Source: Citrobacter sp.
GTDB lineage: Bacteria > Pseudomonadota > Gammaproteobacteria > Enterobacterales > Enterobacteriaceae
Length of the DNA: 57,518 bases
Direction: 5' to 3'
Assembly (NCBI GenBank): GCA_019415335.1
Contig: DXKH01000112.1
Coordinates: 1 to 57,518, forward strand
In this document: in pieces, positions 45,082-53,950 of the stretch
How the letters are laid out: every line of letters starts with the position of its first letter
How positions within the stretch are numbered: the first letter of the stretch is position 1
Made by a program: the position numbers and the translations under genes
Notes under the pieces: generated by a model
What the model was told of the DNA's origin: nothing
What the model saw: the letters and a program-made list of their open reading frames with translations, nothing else
Database searches by the model: none

Positions 45082-46146
45082 ATGTCACAGAACTGGATGC
45101 GGCATTTCGAGCTACAGCTCGTTGACGACAACGGGCAAGGCATACAGCTCAGCGATTTTAAAGTGACCTTCACGATCGACTGGTTCAACATCAGTAGCGC
45201 GTCTCGGGTTGGGACGTTTAAAATTTACAACCTGTCAGCAGATACCTGCAACCGGATCACCGGCGCAGAGTTTTCTCAGGTTAGGTTAATTGCTGGCTAT
45301 GATGGCATCGCGCCGGATGTTGCGGCCAGTGAGGTTGGTGTTGCGCGGGAGGTTGACGCCGACACGGTTGGGCAAAGTGATGGGCGTAACTACGGGTTGA
45401 TTTTCAGCGGGGAGATCCGCTACTCGGTCACAGGAAAGGACAGCCCGATTGATTCCTACGTGCTGATTCAGGCCGCAGATACCGATCTGGCCTTCGCCAC
45501 CAGCATCACCTCGCAGACGCTGGCCGCCGGTTACACGGTCGCCGATGTCAATCGCGCGTTGATGAAAGACTTCGGAGCCAAAGGGGCAACCGAAGGGCTG
45601 ACACCTGAAATGCCCTCAACGGTGTTTCCTCGTGGTCGTGTGCTGTTCGGCATGACCCGGCACCTGATGGATAATGTAGCTTCACAGTGTGGCGCCACGT
45701 GGCAGTTTGTGGATGGCCAGCGGCAGATGGTGGCGAATAACGAGTATGTGCATGATGCGATCGTGCTCAACAGCGCCACCGGGTTGATCGGCATGCCGCA
45801 ACAGACCATCGGCAACGGCGTCAATGTCCGCGCACTGATAAACCCGAACATCCGGGTTAACGGGCTCATTCATCTGGATCAGGCATCTGTATTCCGCACT
45901 GCGTTGTCGAACAACGATATCGCGATGGCTGGCGGGCAGATTACCGACCAGAACACAGACGGAAATATCACACTCAGCGGCACCACGGCACAGCCTGCCA
46001 GCATCGCAACGGATGGCGTTTATATTGTGCGCGGGATTATGTACACTGGCGATACAAGGGGCCAGGCGTGGTACATGGATATGATGTGCGAAGCGCGTGG
46101 CGCGGCGGATCTCCGTAGTCAGGGCGCAATGAACAGGTGGGGATAA
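45082..46146 (+). CDS. Baseplate hub protein
   Basis: A 354-residue protein (RHFELQLVDDNGQGIQLSDF, GLIFSGEIRYSVTGKDSPID, DTDLAFATSITSQTLAAGYT, HDAIVLNSATGLIGMPQQTI) with the beta-barrel pattern of gp27/gpD-type hubs. It forms the centre of the baseplate on which the spike sits. Confidence 0.8.
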   Translation: MSQNWMRHFELQLVDDNGQGIQLSDFKVTFTIDWFNISSASRVGTFKIYNLSADTCNRITGAEFSQVRLIAGYDGIAPDVAASEVGVAREVDADTVGQSDGRNYGLIFSGEIRYSVTGKDSPIDSYVLIQAADTDLAFATSITSQTLAAGYTVADVNRALMKDFGAKGATEGLTPEMPSTVFPRGRVLFGMTRHLMDNVASQCGATWQFVDGQRQMVANNEYVHDAIVLNSATGLIGMPQQTIGNGVNVRALINPNIRVNGLIHLDQASVFRTALSNNDIAMAGGQITDQNTDGNITLSGTTAQPASIATDGVYIVRGIMYTGDTRGQAWYMDMMCEARGAADLRSQGAMNRWG

Positions 46147-46149
46147 CGA

Positions 46150-46614
46150 GTGAATAGGCGTAACATTCTTTTGTTTCTGAGTTTATTTATTCCTCTGTCA
46201 GGAATCGCCGCACCGGGTAAGTATGAGAAAATGGCTGTTGATTTAATGGATCAGCAGAAATTTACCCAGTGGCAACATTATTCCTCGGCGGTTCCATTCT
46301 TCGCTATGAATGGACGCAGATTCGCTATGACCATTGATGACTTTGCCGACATCGTCAGCAACACCTTTCAAGAGTGTGAGGATTTGGATGCTTACACAAA
46401 TCAGAAGGGTACGACTGATAGTTGTAAATCCTATGTTTTCAAGGGAATTAAAGAATGGGTTGCCCTTTCCAAAGATAGCTCTGTTAGCGATACCGCTTGG
46501 AAAATGGGGCAGAGATATGCTTTCAACAGCCGAAATCCGATAGCACACAAAAATGTTTGGGATTTTAATGGAATGGCTGGAGGGATCCGCGTTGCAAAAT
46601 CTCAAGGGTACTAA
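46150..46614 (+). CDS. Secreted protein of unknown function (cargo)
   Basis: A 154-residue protein starting at GTG with a clear signal peptide (MNRRNILLFLSLFIPLSGIA). The mature part has FTQWQHYSSAVPFFAMNGRR, and TFQECEDLDAYTNQKGTTDS with two Cys (together with SCKSYVF) that could pair. It stands in the baseplate operon but has no tail-protein features. It may be a lysogenic-conversion or superinfection-exclusion protein. No gene follows until 46817. Confidence 0.75.
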   Translation: MNRRNILLFLSLFIPLSGIAAPGKYEKMAVDLMDQQKFTQWQHYSSAVPFFAMNGRRFAMTIDDFADIVSNTFQECEDLDAYTNQKGTTDSCKSYVFKGIKEWVALSKDSSVSDTAWKMGQRYAFNSRNPIAHKNVWDFNGMAGGIRVAKSQGY

Positions 46615-46816
46615 CAACATGGACGCGCCGAGAATCATCGGATCTTTCCCGTGTAAAAAAATGCCTGGCTAGCAAATTTGCGGATAAGAGGTCATCTCGC
46701 AACGGGTTGTTAGCTGCGCTAAAGTTTGATATCGATCCTTCATACGTTATTTTTAAGATTGACTGGATAATGTACAAAGTTCAAAATTACAGTCCTTTTG
46801 ACATGAGAATGAGTCT

Positions 46817-47590
46817 ATGGCGGCAGGAATACCGTTAGAAAAAGCGCAAGATTATTTGAATAAATTCAATGCGCTTCTTTTGAAACAGGAGCGAGTAGAC
46901 CCCTTTACTGAAAAGAAAATTAGGGAAGAGTTATCATCTTCTCCGACGACTGCCACCAACATTGCGCTGTCTTATCTGGATGCACTAACTGGTAAGATGG
47001 ATAGTGCGTTGCGTTATCTTAGAGTTAGCCTTGAAGTTAATGATGTTAATCTAGCAATGCACTATCACCACATCCTTCTGAGCACTTTTAGCTATACTGA
47101 ACTTAGAGATGTGTGCGCTCAACTGGCGAAGAAGTATCGCACCAAACTCTTCAGCCATAACGCATACAGTTGGGCGTATCGTTATGGAGAGCGAGAGCAA
47201 TTAGAATTCTATATGGACGAGCACATCAAACTTCTTTCTGAAGCTGAGGGCAGGGGTAACGCTATGAAGCACAAAGAAGAACTCCTTGCGGAAATGGATG
47301 GGTTCTATAACGCCACGCAATGTTCTAAGGAACAGTTCAAGACATTAGCATCAATAATTTGGACATTGTTAAGCGAGTACAAAGCCGATACGGGTTTCGT
47401 TCAGTTGAGTGGGAGTGGGTGCTACGTTGTCGACGTCAAAAATCTTGACTCTAACGTTATTGCAAAAATGAACTTTGATCTTGCGGATAGAGTATGTGCA
47501 GAGTCGAGATTGGAAGATAGCTTATTGCTGGCTAGGTTTACGTCGCCACGCCAGTTGCATACAGGAGTTAGTTATCATGTCGGTGACTAG
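46817..47590 (+). CDS. Helical-repeat-like protein paired with a HEPN-like gene
   Basis: A 257-residue soluble protein, all helical in appearance: LEKAQDYLNKFNALLLKQER, TTATNIALSYLDALTGKMDS, ALRYLRVSLEVNDVNLAMHY, which looks like TPR-type repeats over residues 1-130. A mixed C-terminal part follows (ADTGFVQLSGSGCYVVDVKN). Base composition is more AT-rich than the neighbouring tail genes. It overlaps the HEPN-like gene by 14 bases. Family not recognised. Confidence 0.72.
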   Translation: MAAGIPLEKAQDYLNKFNALLLKQERVDPFTEKKIREELSSSPTTATNIALSYLDALTGKMDSALRYLRVSLEVNDVNLAMHYHHILLSTFSYTELRDVCAQLAKKYRTKLFSHNAYSWAYRYGEREQLEFYMDEHIKLLSEAEGRGNAMKHKEELLAEMDGFYNATQCSKEQFKTLASIIWTLLSEYKADTGFVQLSGSGCYVVDVKNLDSNVIAKMNFDLADRVCAESRLEDSLLLARFTSPRQLHTGVSYHVGD

Positions 47591-47972
47591 TTATCAGATT
47601 CTTGATACAGCTCGGTTATGCCTGTCTGAAAACATTGAAAGTGGCTTTAGAAGCGCTATCTCAAGGGCTTATTACAGCATGTTGCATGAGTCTATTGGCT
47701 CACTTACTGCCATACCGCATTTTACTCGCGACCATCACAAAAATACTGTTGGTTATATGTCAACGCCTTCAGAATGCAAAGTCGAGCCATATTCTCCCCA
47801 AACGCTAAAATCTTTAGGGTTTGTGCTTAGGCAATGGCGCGATGCCAGAAATGATGCTGACTATGATTTAACCGGGCTAACTGTTTCTCAGGAAATGGGA
47901 CAGGATGCAATTGCTGCTGCTGAAATCTTCTTCGAAAGATGGAAACAGCTTAAATCGGCAGAAGCTTCATAG
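47577..47972 (+). CDS. HEPN-like protein
   Basis: A 131-residue protein with the two helices of HEPN domains: SGFRSAISRAYYSMLHESIG near residues 22-41, and VLRQWRDARNDADYDLTGLT near 83-102, where R88, R91 and ADYD echo the HEPN signature. HEPN proteins often are RNases in toxin-antitoxin and defence systems. A strict RxxxxH motif is not obvious. The ATG at 47577 overlaps the upstream stop, suggesting coupled translation with the partner. Confidence 0.72.
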   Translation: MSVTSYQILDTARLCLSENIESGFRSAISRAYYSMLHESIGSLTAIPHFTRDHHKNTVGYMSTPSECKVEPYSPQTLKSLGFVLRQWRDARNDADYDLTGLTVSQEMGQDAIAAAEIFFERWKQLKSAEAS

Positions 47973-47990
47973 CTTCAAACGTTCTCATAG

Positions 47991-48013
47991 AACCCGCCAT
48001 CCGGCGGGTTTTT
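47991..48013 (+). terminator. Terminator after the HEPN-like gene
   Basis: AACCCGCC-ATCC-GGCGGGTT with TTT, placed 18 bases after the HEPN-like stop and 20 bases before the spike gene. It insulates the cargo pair from the baseplate genes. Confidence 0.85.
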
Positions 48014-48032
48014 GCTTTCTGGAGCCTACAAA

Positions 48033-48785
48033 ATGGCCTTATCAGACCAGACCCGCAGCGGCGACCTTGCCGAAACATTCAAATCTGAGCGTGAAACCAC
48101 AAAGAACCAGATCCGTGTAGCTTTGCCTGGCATTATTCAGTCATTCGACCCTGACGAGGTTACGGCGGTTGTGCAGCCTGCAATCCGTTATGTTGAAATT
48201 GATAACGATGGGAACAGGGTTACCAGACCTTATCCACTGCTGGTGGATGTCCCTGTGGTATTCCCTACCGCCGGTGGAGTCACGTTAACGCTGCCGGTGA
48301 ATCCTGGCGATGAGTGCGAACTTAAGTTTCAGGACCGCTGTATTGATTTTTTCTGGCAAAGCGGCGGAGTTCAGGAACCTGTCGACGACCGCATGCACGA
48401 TCTATCCGATGCCACCTGCTCAGTGGGGCAAATATCACAGCCCAACAGAATAAAAAATGTCAGCACAACCTCGGCGCAGCTTCGAAGCGTGGACGGGAGT
48501 ACGTACATCGACCTGAATCCGGGAACGCAGAAAATTAAAATCGTAGCACCGGGAGGTGTGGAGGTGATTACCCCGCTGGCTGACTTCTCTGAGAAGGTCA
48601 CTATTCACGGTTTGTTAACGTGGATGGGCGGCATGATCGGTTCCATAGCTTCTGGCGTGGCATCAACAATCACCGGTGCTGTTGAGTTTATCGGCAGTGT
48701 GAAAGCGAACGGCAAGACAATCGACAATACGCACACTCACGGCGGTGTCCAGCGCGGTAGCAGCGATACAGATGAGGTGAACTGA
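48033..48785 (+). CDS. Membrane-puncturing spike (Gp138 family)
   Basis: A 250-residue protein: an OB-like region with VALPGIIQSFDPDEVTAVVQ, then LLVDVPVVFPTAGGVTLTLP and CIDFFWQSGGVQEP. The C-terminal beta-helix ends with DNTHTHGGVQRGSSDTDEV, where the HTH residues bind a metal at the spike tip. It pierces the outer membrane. The ATG at 48033 has CTGGAG upstream. Confidence 0.9.
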   Translation: MALSDQTRSGDLAETFKSERETTKNQIRVALPGIIQSFDPDEVTAVVQPAIRYVEIDNDGNRVTRPYPLLVDVPVVFPTAGGVTLTLPVNPGDECELKFQDRCIDFFWQSGGVQEPVDDRMHDLSDATCSVGQISQPNRIKNVSTTSAQLRSVDGSTYIDLNPGTQKIKIVAPGGVEVITPLADFSEKVTIHGLLTWMGGMIGSIASGVASTITGAVEFIGSVKANGKTIDNTHTHGGVQRGSSDTDEVN

Positions 48786-49138
48786 TGCGATACAGACGTG
48801 AAGACGCCGACGGTGATTACACTTTTGGCAGCGGCGATGATACCTGGCTGATTAACTCACCGGAGGCCGTGGCGCAGGCTGTGAAAACGCGATTCGAATT
48901 ATGGTATGGGCAATGGTTCCTCGACACCACAGAGGGGACGCCGTGGATTCAGTCCGTACTCGGTAAGCAGAAGCCGGAAACATACAACCTGGCGATCCGC
49001 AAGCGCATCCTCGAAACGCGGGGCGTTAAATCCATACTCTCTTTCAATACGACAGTGAACACTACGACACGCCGCGTCTCATTCACTGCTGAAATCGACA
49101 CTATCTACGGAACAACGACAGTAACCAGCGAGGCATAA
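48785..49138 (+). CDS. Baseplate wedge protein (gp25/W-like)
   Basis: A 117-residue protein: FGSGDDTWLINSPEAVAQAV, TRFELWYGQWFLDTTEGTPW, IRKRILETRGVKSILSF. This is the lysozyme-related wedge fold of gp25-type proteins. One-base overlap with the spike stop. Confidence 0.85.
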   Translation: MRYRREDADGDYTFGSGDDTWLINSPEAVAQAVKTRFELWYGQWFLDTTEGTPWIQSVLGKQKPETYNLAIRKRILETRGVKSILSFNTTVNTTTRRVSFTAEIDTIYGTTTVTSEA

Positions 49139-50338
49139 ATGGCCCTCAATTTGGACTCACTCGGCTTATCGGCAACGGTAACCGCTGAGGGGATCAGTGC
49201 ACCTGACTATCAGATGATACTCGAGACCCTGACAAGCTATTTCCAGCAGATTTATGGCAGTGACGCTTATCTGGAGCCAGACAGCAAAGACGGCCAGATG
49301 GTAGCGCTGGTGGCACTGGCGATTCACGATGCCAACAACACGGCCATTTCCGTCTATAACTGTTTTTCTCCTGCTACTGGCTTCGGATCTGCGCTTACCA
49401 GCAATGTGAAAATTAACGGTATCGCCCGCAAAGGTGCGACGAACTCGACTGTAGATCTACTGCTTACGGGCACTGCCGGCACGACAATTACAAACGGCTC
49501 CGTGCGGGATCAGAATAATATTATCTGGAATCTGCCGGCTTCGGTGTCAATCAGTGTAGACGGAACTGTACAGGCTACTGCAACGAGCGCTAACAGCGGG
49601 GCGATTGCAGCGCTGGCCGGAACTATCACCACCATCAACACACCTACCCGCGGCTGGACGTCGGTAACGAACCCGACTGCGGCTACCGTCGGCGCACCAG
49701 CAGAAACAGACGCAGAACTGCGCATCCGGCAGGGGCAGAGCGTTGCGCTACCATCGATCACACCGTTTGAAGGTGTCGACGGTGCGATCGCCAATGTTGC
49801 TGGCGTGACGCGACACAAGCTCTACGAGAACGATACTGGCGCTTTTGATGCTAACGGTCTTCCTCCGCATTCAATTTCTGCCATTGTGGACGGTGGTGAC
49901 ATTACAGAAATCGCCCAGACCATCAGGGGTAATAAAGGGCAGGGAACGGCGACCTACGGGATGACCTCTGTCACGGTACCGGACACTTACGGCAATCCAC
50001 ACGTAATCAGTTTTTCGCGCTCGACTGATGTCCCGGTCTACGGGCATATCACGCTGAAAGCCTTCGCGGGTTATACATCTCAAATCGGTGTGCAGATCCA
50101 GCAGGCGGTCGCTGATTATATCAACGGGCTGACGATAGGGGATTCTGTTTTGCTGAGCCGCATTTACTCGCCGGCGAACCTCGGTGTCGTGAGTGGTGGC
50201 AGCGCGCGCTATTACGACATTCAGGAGCTGCTGATTGGCAAATCATCCGGATCATTAGCGGCGGCAAACATCGATATTGCCTACAACGAATCAGCGTCAT
50301 GTAACCCGGCAAATATCGCTATTACGGTGACGTCATGA
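49139..50338 (+). CDS. Baseplate J-like protein
   Basis: A 399-residue gpJ-family wedge protein: SGAIAALAGTITTINTPTRG, GAPAETDAELRIRQGQSVAL, and GDSVLLSRIYSPANLGVVSG. It joins the baseplate hub to the outer wedge. Adjacent to the gp25-like gene (TAA then ATG). Confidence 0.92.
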   Translation: MALNLDSLGLSATVTAEGISAPDYQMILETLTSYFQQIYGSDAYLEPDSKDGQMVALVALAIHDANNTAISVYNCFSPATGFGSALTSNVKINGIARKGATNSTVDLLLTGTAGTTITNGSVRDQNNIIWNLPASVSISVDGTVQATATSANSGAIAALAGTITTINTPTRGWTSVTNPTAATVGAPAETDAELRIRQGQSVALPSITPFEGVDGAIANVAGVTRHKLYENDTGAFDANGLPPHSISAIVDGGDITEIAQTIRGNKGQGTATYGMTSVTVPDTYGNPHVISFSRSTDVPVYGHITLKAFAGYTSQIGVQIQQAVADYINGLTIGDSVLLSRIYSPANLGVVSGGSARYYDIQELLIGKSSGSLAAANIDIAYNESASCNPANIAITVTS

Positions 50339-51015
50339 GCAAGTACACCGAGTTAATCACCAACTACCACGCGACGAAGCCCAAATTTTTTGACCATATC
50401 GATCTCAGCACCCGACCACTGATTGATATCTCTACCGGCACAAGAGGGCTGGTAAGTGCCTTTGATATCGATACAGCCGTCGGTGTGCAACTCGACATTC
50501 TCGGTCTGTGGATCGGACGAAGCCGCATTGTCAGCCAGCCAATCAGTGGAGTTTATTTCAGCCTGGATATTGATGGTCTTGGTTTCGATCAGGGGGTATG
50601 GCAGGGGCCATATGACCCTGATTCAGGTTACACGACCCTGAGTGATGAAACCTACCGAATAATCCTTAAAGCGAAAATTGCAATTAACAACTGGGACGGC
50701 CGTAACGACTCGCTCCCGCCAATCCTTGACGCTGCGCTGGAAGGTTCTGGCCTGAAAATGCAGATCGTCGACAACCAGGACATGACCATCAGCATCTGGG
50801 TATTCCCGGAGACTGACATTTCAAAAGTTTCTCTTGAACTTATTGCGGCCATTCGACAGGGGTATCTGACGGTGAAAGCAGCAGGGGTATGGGGAGGAAG
50901 TATAGAAATCCCGGCGGTAGAAACACCGTCAGAAGGTAACCGATTCTTCGGTTTTGACATGGACAATGAATATATCGCCGGATTTGATGACGGCGCATGG
51001 GGAGAATTGCTCTAA
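50335..51015 (+). CDS. DUF2612 tail protein (gpI-like)
   Basis: A 226-residue protein of the DUF2612 type: RPLIDISTGTRGLVSAFDID, GVQLDILGLWIGRSRIVSQP, GLKMQIVDNQDMTISIWVFP and a C-terminal FFGFDMDNEYIAGFDDGAWG. It links the baseplate to the tail fibre encoded next. Four-base overlap upstream. Confidence 0.87.
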   Translation: MSKYTELITNYHATKPKFFDHIDLSTRPLIDISTGTRGLVSAFDIDTAVGVQLDILGLWIGRSRIVSQPISGVYFSLDIDGLGFDQGVWQGPYDPDSGYTTLSDETYRIILKAKIAINNWDGRNDSLPPILDAALEGSGLKMQIVDNQDMTISIWVFPETDISKVSLELIAAIRQGYLTVKAAGVWGGSIEIPAVETPSEGNRFFGFDMDNEYIAGFDDGAWGELL

Positions 51016-51788
51016 TGCCTATTAACGATTTTAAACCGTTCGCGGCTGGTCCTGGCGCAAACGTAACATCCCAGGCGGACTGGGAAAACCTGCCAGCACT
51101 TTTATCCGGCTTTATGTCTGGTAAGGCATCCAGCGCGCAAATGAACAAAGCCTTTCGGCAGGCGAGTTTTATCGCCGCTGCATTGGCGCAGTTTGTAAGC
51201 GAGAAAACGGATCAGGACGTTCTCGATGACGGGGATTTGCCTGGGTTTGTTGAAAAACTGACTGCCGGCTTTGCGGCACAATATTTAAGTCGCTCGAATC
51301 CGTTTGGTGATATTGCATCAGATGGCCCGGAGGCGATCGAAACGGCTCTCGCAAACCTTGGTTTGGGAACGGCAGCAACGAAGGACGTGGGAACTGGCGA
51401 TGATGAACTGCCAACAACATTGCAAGTTAAGTTTAAATCATGGGTTTCTGCGGGAAGAACTCTTGTCGACAATACACCGTTGATTATCAATCACGGATTA
51501 ACTATTGATCCCGACCTGTGCATTCTGAATATCAGGCTTCGGTGTGTTATTGCCAATAATGGTTATGCGGTTGGTGATTATGCTGTGGGCTTTGCTCCCA
51601 GATTTCTCGTCGGCAATACCAGTGCAATGACGGGGAATATTGGCGCTTTCCTTACCGCAACACAGGTTCAGTTTAACTGTGGACAATCCGGGCTTACGGT
51701 GATGGCAAAATCTTCCGGAACTCCTTTTGGCGTATCTGGCTCTGAACACTCTAACTGGGCGTTTGAGTTTCACATCATTTATCAGTGA
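51015..51788 (+). CDS. Tail fibre, current phase
   Basis: A 257-residue short fibre. The fixed N-terminal part (about 115 residues: MPINDFKPFAAGPGANVTSQ through ETALANLGLG) would attach to the baseplate. The crossover site lies within ALANLGLG; after it the variable part (KDVGTGDDELPTTLQVKF to the end) is the receptor-binding tip of this phase. Inversion would swap in the alternative end stored on the minus strand. Confidence 0.85.
   Translation: MPINDFKPFAAGPGANVTSQADWENLPALLSGFMSGKASSAQMNKAFRQASFIAAALAQFVSEKTDQDVLDDGDLPGFVEKLTAGFAAQYLSRSNPFGDIASDGPEAIETALANLGLGTAATKDVGTGDDELPTTLQVKFKSWVSAGRTLVDNTPLIINHGLTIDPDLCILNIRLRCVIANNGYAVGDYAVGFAPRFLVGNTSAMTGNIGAFLTATQVQFNCGQSGLTVMAKSSGTPFGVSGSEHSNWAFEFHIIYQ
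51346..51371 (+). repeat. Invertase crossover site, left
   Basis: Core AAACCTTGGTTTGGGA, dyad AAACC/GGTTT with TT in the middle (51358-51359), resembling gix/hix/cix sites. The inverted partner is at 53033-53058. Confidence 0.8.
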
Positions 51789-51795
51789 GGTGTAG

Positions 51796-51954
51796 ATGAA
51801 AAATAACGACATAACTCCAGTGGAATACTGGATTCACCCTGACGGCTTTATCTATGTCGGAGATCAGATTATAGGAGCGAGAGCTGCAACAGACGAAGAG
51901 ATCGCAGCTCTCACAGCTGATAATACTCAGTTGGAGGAGCAGGCCGGATACTAA
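51796..51954 (+). CDS. Small protein after the tail fibre
   Basis: A 52-residue protein: MKNNDITPVEYWIHPDGFIY, VGDQIIGARAATDEEIAALT, then acidic. GAGGTGTAG precedes the ATG. It lies inside the invertible segment, next to the current fibre end, in the place tail-fibre assembly genes take. It may assist this fibre type (inference). Confidence 0.7.
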   Translation: MKNNDITPVEYWIHPDGFIYVGDQIIGARAATDEEIAALTADNTQLEEQAGY

Positions 51955-52541
51955 CCGGCCTGTTTCCCCGGTGGTGTAGGCCATACGGGTTTTGCTGTAT
52001 CGACACGCATCAGCAAGACCCGGTATTTCTTCCATTCCAGCAGCAATGCCTTTTCTGCTTCAGTTGCCATATCAAGATCAAAGGCATCCTGTAGCGGCGT
52101 GATCACCATGTTGGCCTCTTCCAGTAAAAACGCTTTCTTTTGCTCTGCCTCTGCCACATCCGCTGCGTGCTGTGCTTCAGCATCCGCCACCCATTTTTGC
52201 CCGTCCCATTTATCGAATGGTGACGTAGGTGCAACAACAACGAATCCATCACGTACCGGACCAATATAATCAATGACTGATGCTTGTTTATTCTCAACTG
52301 AATAGGCTGTATCGCCACGATGATCTTCTTCCAGTCGCCAGTCAGTACCAGTGAATAAAGAGACCTTTCCTACAACTGCCTCACCCGGATCAATATCTGT
52401 GGAGTTGCCGGGCATGCTTACGCCTATATGAATATATTCATCTGACCATCCGGTATATTCACCTGTTACAGGGAAATAATAAAAACAACGAATATTTCCC
52501 GCCTCAATAGATAGCCCATTATCGTCAAATACAGGTTTCAT
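51951..52541 (-). CDS. Tail fibre assembly protein (Tfa)
   Basis: A 196-residue tail fibre assembly chaperone: IRCFYYFPVTGEYTGWSDEY, DTAYSVENKQASVIDYIG, VAPTSPFDKWDGQKWVADAE, and the C-terminal LLLEWKKYRVLLMRVDTAKP. It is on the minus strand together with the silent fibre end; inversion would place both behind the fixed fibre part. Confidence 0.9.
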   Translation of the reverse strand: MKPVFDDNGLSIEAGNIRCFYYFPVTGEYTGWSDEYIHIGVSMPGNSTDIDPGEAVVGKVSLFTGTDWRLEEDHRGDTAYSVENKQASVIDYIGPVRDGFVVVAPTSPFDKWDGQKWVADAEAQHAADVAEAEQKKAFLLEEANMVITPLQDAFDLDMATEAEKALLLEWKKYRVLLMRVDTAKPVWPTPPGKQAG

Positions 52542-53065
52542 TATTTGGCCCTTACAAGGAAGTTGAGTGCAATACTGCGTGAACGGTTTTCAGATGCTGT
52601 TGGTACGACATCGGATGCTTTAAACTGAGCACCTTCAAACCGAGTATTCCCTCCAGCACTTGAAGCTATCATGGGACCAATACCCGCCCCAAAGGGTGAG
52701 AAAGCTCCCGTAGGTGCTGACATAGCTCCCGCCGCACCGCTATTGCTCAGTATGCTAAAAGAGCCTGTTATGTCTCTGATAGCATCACCCTGAAATGACA
52801 GTAATGCCCGTCCTGCATCCACCCCACGTCCATCGTCCCAGATTCGCAGGAATTCGCCACGCATATCCGGGATAACCAGTCCCGTCCAGACCTTCGCCAG
52901 TTTTGGATACTCCGCTGCGGAAAACGATGCACCGTTAGGCTTAAGAAATACCATATCTGACCATTCATCCATGACGGTATTTGGCATCGCCGCCAACGGC
53001 CAGAAGAACGGAATTCCTATCGGCGGAGCGCCTGCTCCCAAACCAACGTTTGAGAAAATGCACAT
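52541..53065 (-). CDS. Silent alternative tail fibre end
   Basis: A 174-residue C-terminal fibre segment: PPIGIPFFWPLAAMPNTVMD, EWSDMVFLKPNGASFSAAEY, RGEFLRIWDDGRGVDAGRAL and the end SRSIALNFLVRAK, like tail-collar tips. It has no proper start; its first residues (FSNVGLGAG) come from the crossover site at 53033-53058 and correspond to NLGLG of the expressed fibre. It is silent in this orientation. Confidence 0.88.
   Translation of the reverse strand: MCIFSNVGLGAGAPPIGIPFFWPLAAMPNTVMDEWSDMVFLKPNGASFSAAEYPKLAKVWTGLVIPDMRGEFLRIWDDGRGVDAGRALLSFQGDAIRDITGSFSILSNSGAAGAMSAPTGAFSPFGAGIGPMIASSAGGNTRFEGAQFKASDVVPTASENRSRSIALNFLVRAK
53033..53058 (-). repeat. Invertase crossover site, right
   Basis: On the minus strand the core reads AAACGTTGGTTTGGGA, one base different from the left site, in inverted orientation (centre 53045-53046). 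Recombination would invert about 1.69 kb. Confidence 0.8.
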
Positions 53066-53112
53066 TTACCGTTCAGATGGCATGATCATGTCTTTTCTCA
53101 GGGCTATTGATC

Positions 53113-53679
53113 ATGCTTATCGGCTATGTACGTGTGTCAACAAATGACCAGAATACGGCGCTGCAACGAAATGCGCTGGATTGCGCAGGATGTGAGCTAA
53201 TTTTTGAAGACAAGATCAGCGGAAAAACGTCGGACAGGCCGGGGCTGAAAAAGGTTCTCAGAACCTTATCAGAAGGTGACACATTGGTAGTCTGGAAACT
53301 GGATCGACTCGGTCGCAGTATGCGGCACCTTGTCGTGCTGGTGGAGGAATTGCGGGAGCGGGGCATTAACTTTCGCAGCTTGACCGACAGCATAGACACA
53401 TCCACCCCAATGGGGCGATTCTTTTTTCACGTCATGGGCGCGTTAGCGGAAATGGAAAGAGAGCTGATAGTCGAGCGTACTCGGGCTGGTTTAGCGGCTG
53501 CACGATCTGAGGGGCGAATCGGTGGTCGTCGACCAAAGCTAACCGCTGATCAGTGGGCGCAGGCTGGTAGGTTGATAGCTGCGGGGGAAACGCGTCAGCG
53601 CGTGGCGATAATCTACGATGTTGGTGTGTCTACGCTTTACAAGAAATTCCCTGCGACCATTCGCGAAGTTGATCACTAG
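53113..53679 (+). CDS. Gin/Hin-like DNA invertase
   Basis: A 188-residue serine recombinase: MLIGYVRVSTNDQNTALQRN with the catalytic Ser, FEDKISGKTSDRPGLKKVLR, WKLDRLGRSMRHLVVLVEEL, GALAEMERELIVERTRAGL and a C-terminal helix-turn-helix (TRQRVAIIYDVGVSTLYKKF). It works with Fis at an enhancer to invert the adjacent fibre segment. The ATG at 53113 gives the family start. Confidence 0.95.
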   Translation: MLIGYVRVSTNDQNTALQRNALDCAGCELIFEDKISGKTSDRPGLKKVLRTLSEGDTLVVWKLDRLGRSMRHLVVLVEELRERGINFRSLTDSIDTSTPMGRFFFHVMGALAEMERELIVERTRAGLAAARSEGRIGGRRPKLTADQWAQAGRLIAAGETRQRVAIIYDVGVSTLYKKFPATIREVDH

Positions 53680-53939
53680 ATTAACTTACCATAACTGTTA
53701 TCAATACCCGCATCCATGTAGTTGATTGCTTTTTGTAACTCTTTTACCAGCTCTTTTGCACGAGTACGTGAGATACACATGAACTGATCAGGAAATTCCT
53801 TAACCGGCCAATTTGGAATACAGGCCATGTTATCGATGAAGGATGCGGACAGATAGACTTCATTTGTGAGTAAGGAATAGCCGACGTCAAAATCGGCTAA
53901 TTCCGGCAGGCTGCTTACGTTGGACTCTCTGTTTTTCAT
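53676..53939 (-). CDS. SOS-regulated 87-residue protein, candidate antirepressor
   Basis: An 87-residue protein: MKNRESNVSSLPELADFDVG, then YSLLTNEVYLSASFIDN and a C-terminal helix TRAKELVKELQKAINYMDAG. The spacing weakly recalls BssS-like proteins, but I do not firmly recognise it. Its start is 11 bases from a perfect-core LexA box, so it is expressed on DNA damage. Next to attR on the minus strand. Candidate induction gene or SOS-time accessory. Confidence 0.75.
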   Translation of the reverse strand: MKNRESNVSSLPELADFDVGYSLLTNEVYLSASFIDNMACIPNWPVKEFPDQFMCISRTRAKELVKELQKAINYMDAGIDNSYGKLI

Positions 53940-53950
53940 GGCAGTCTCGA

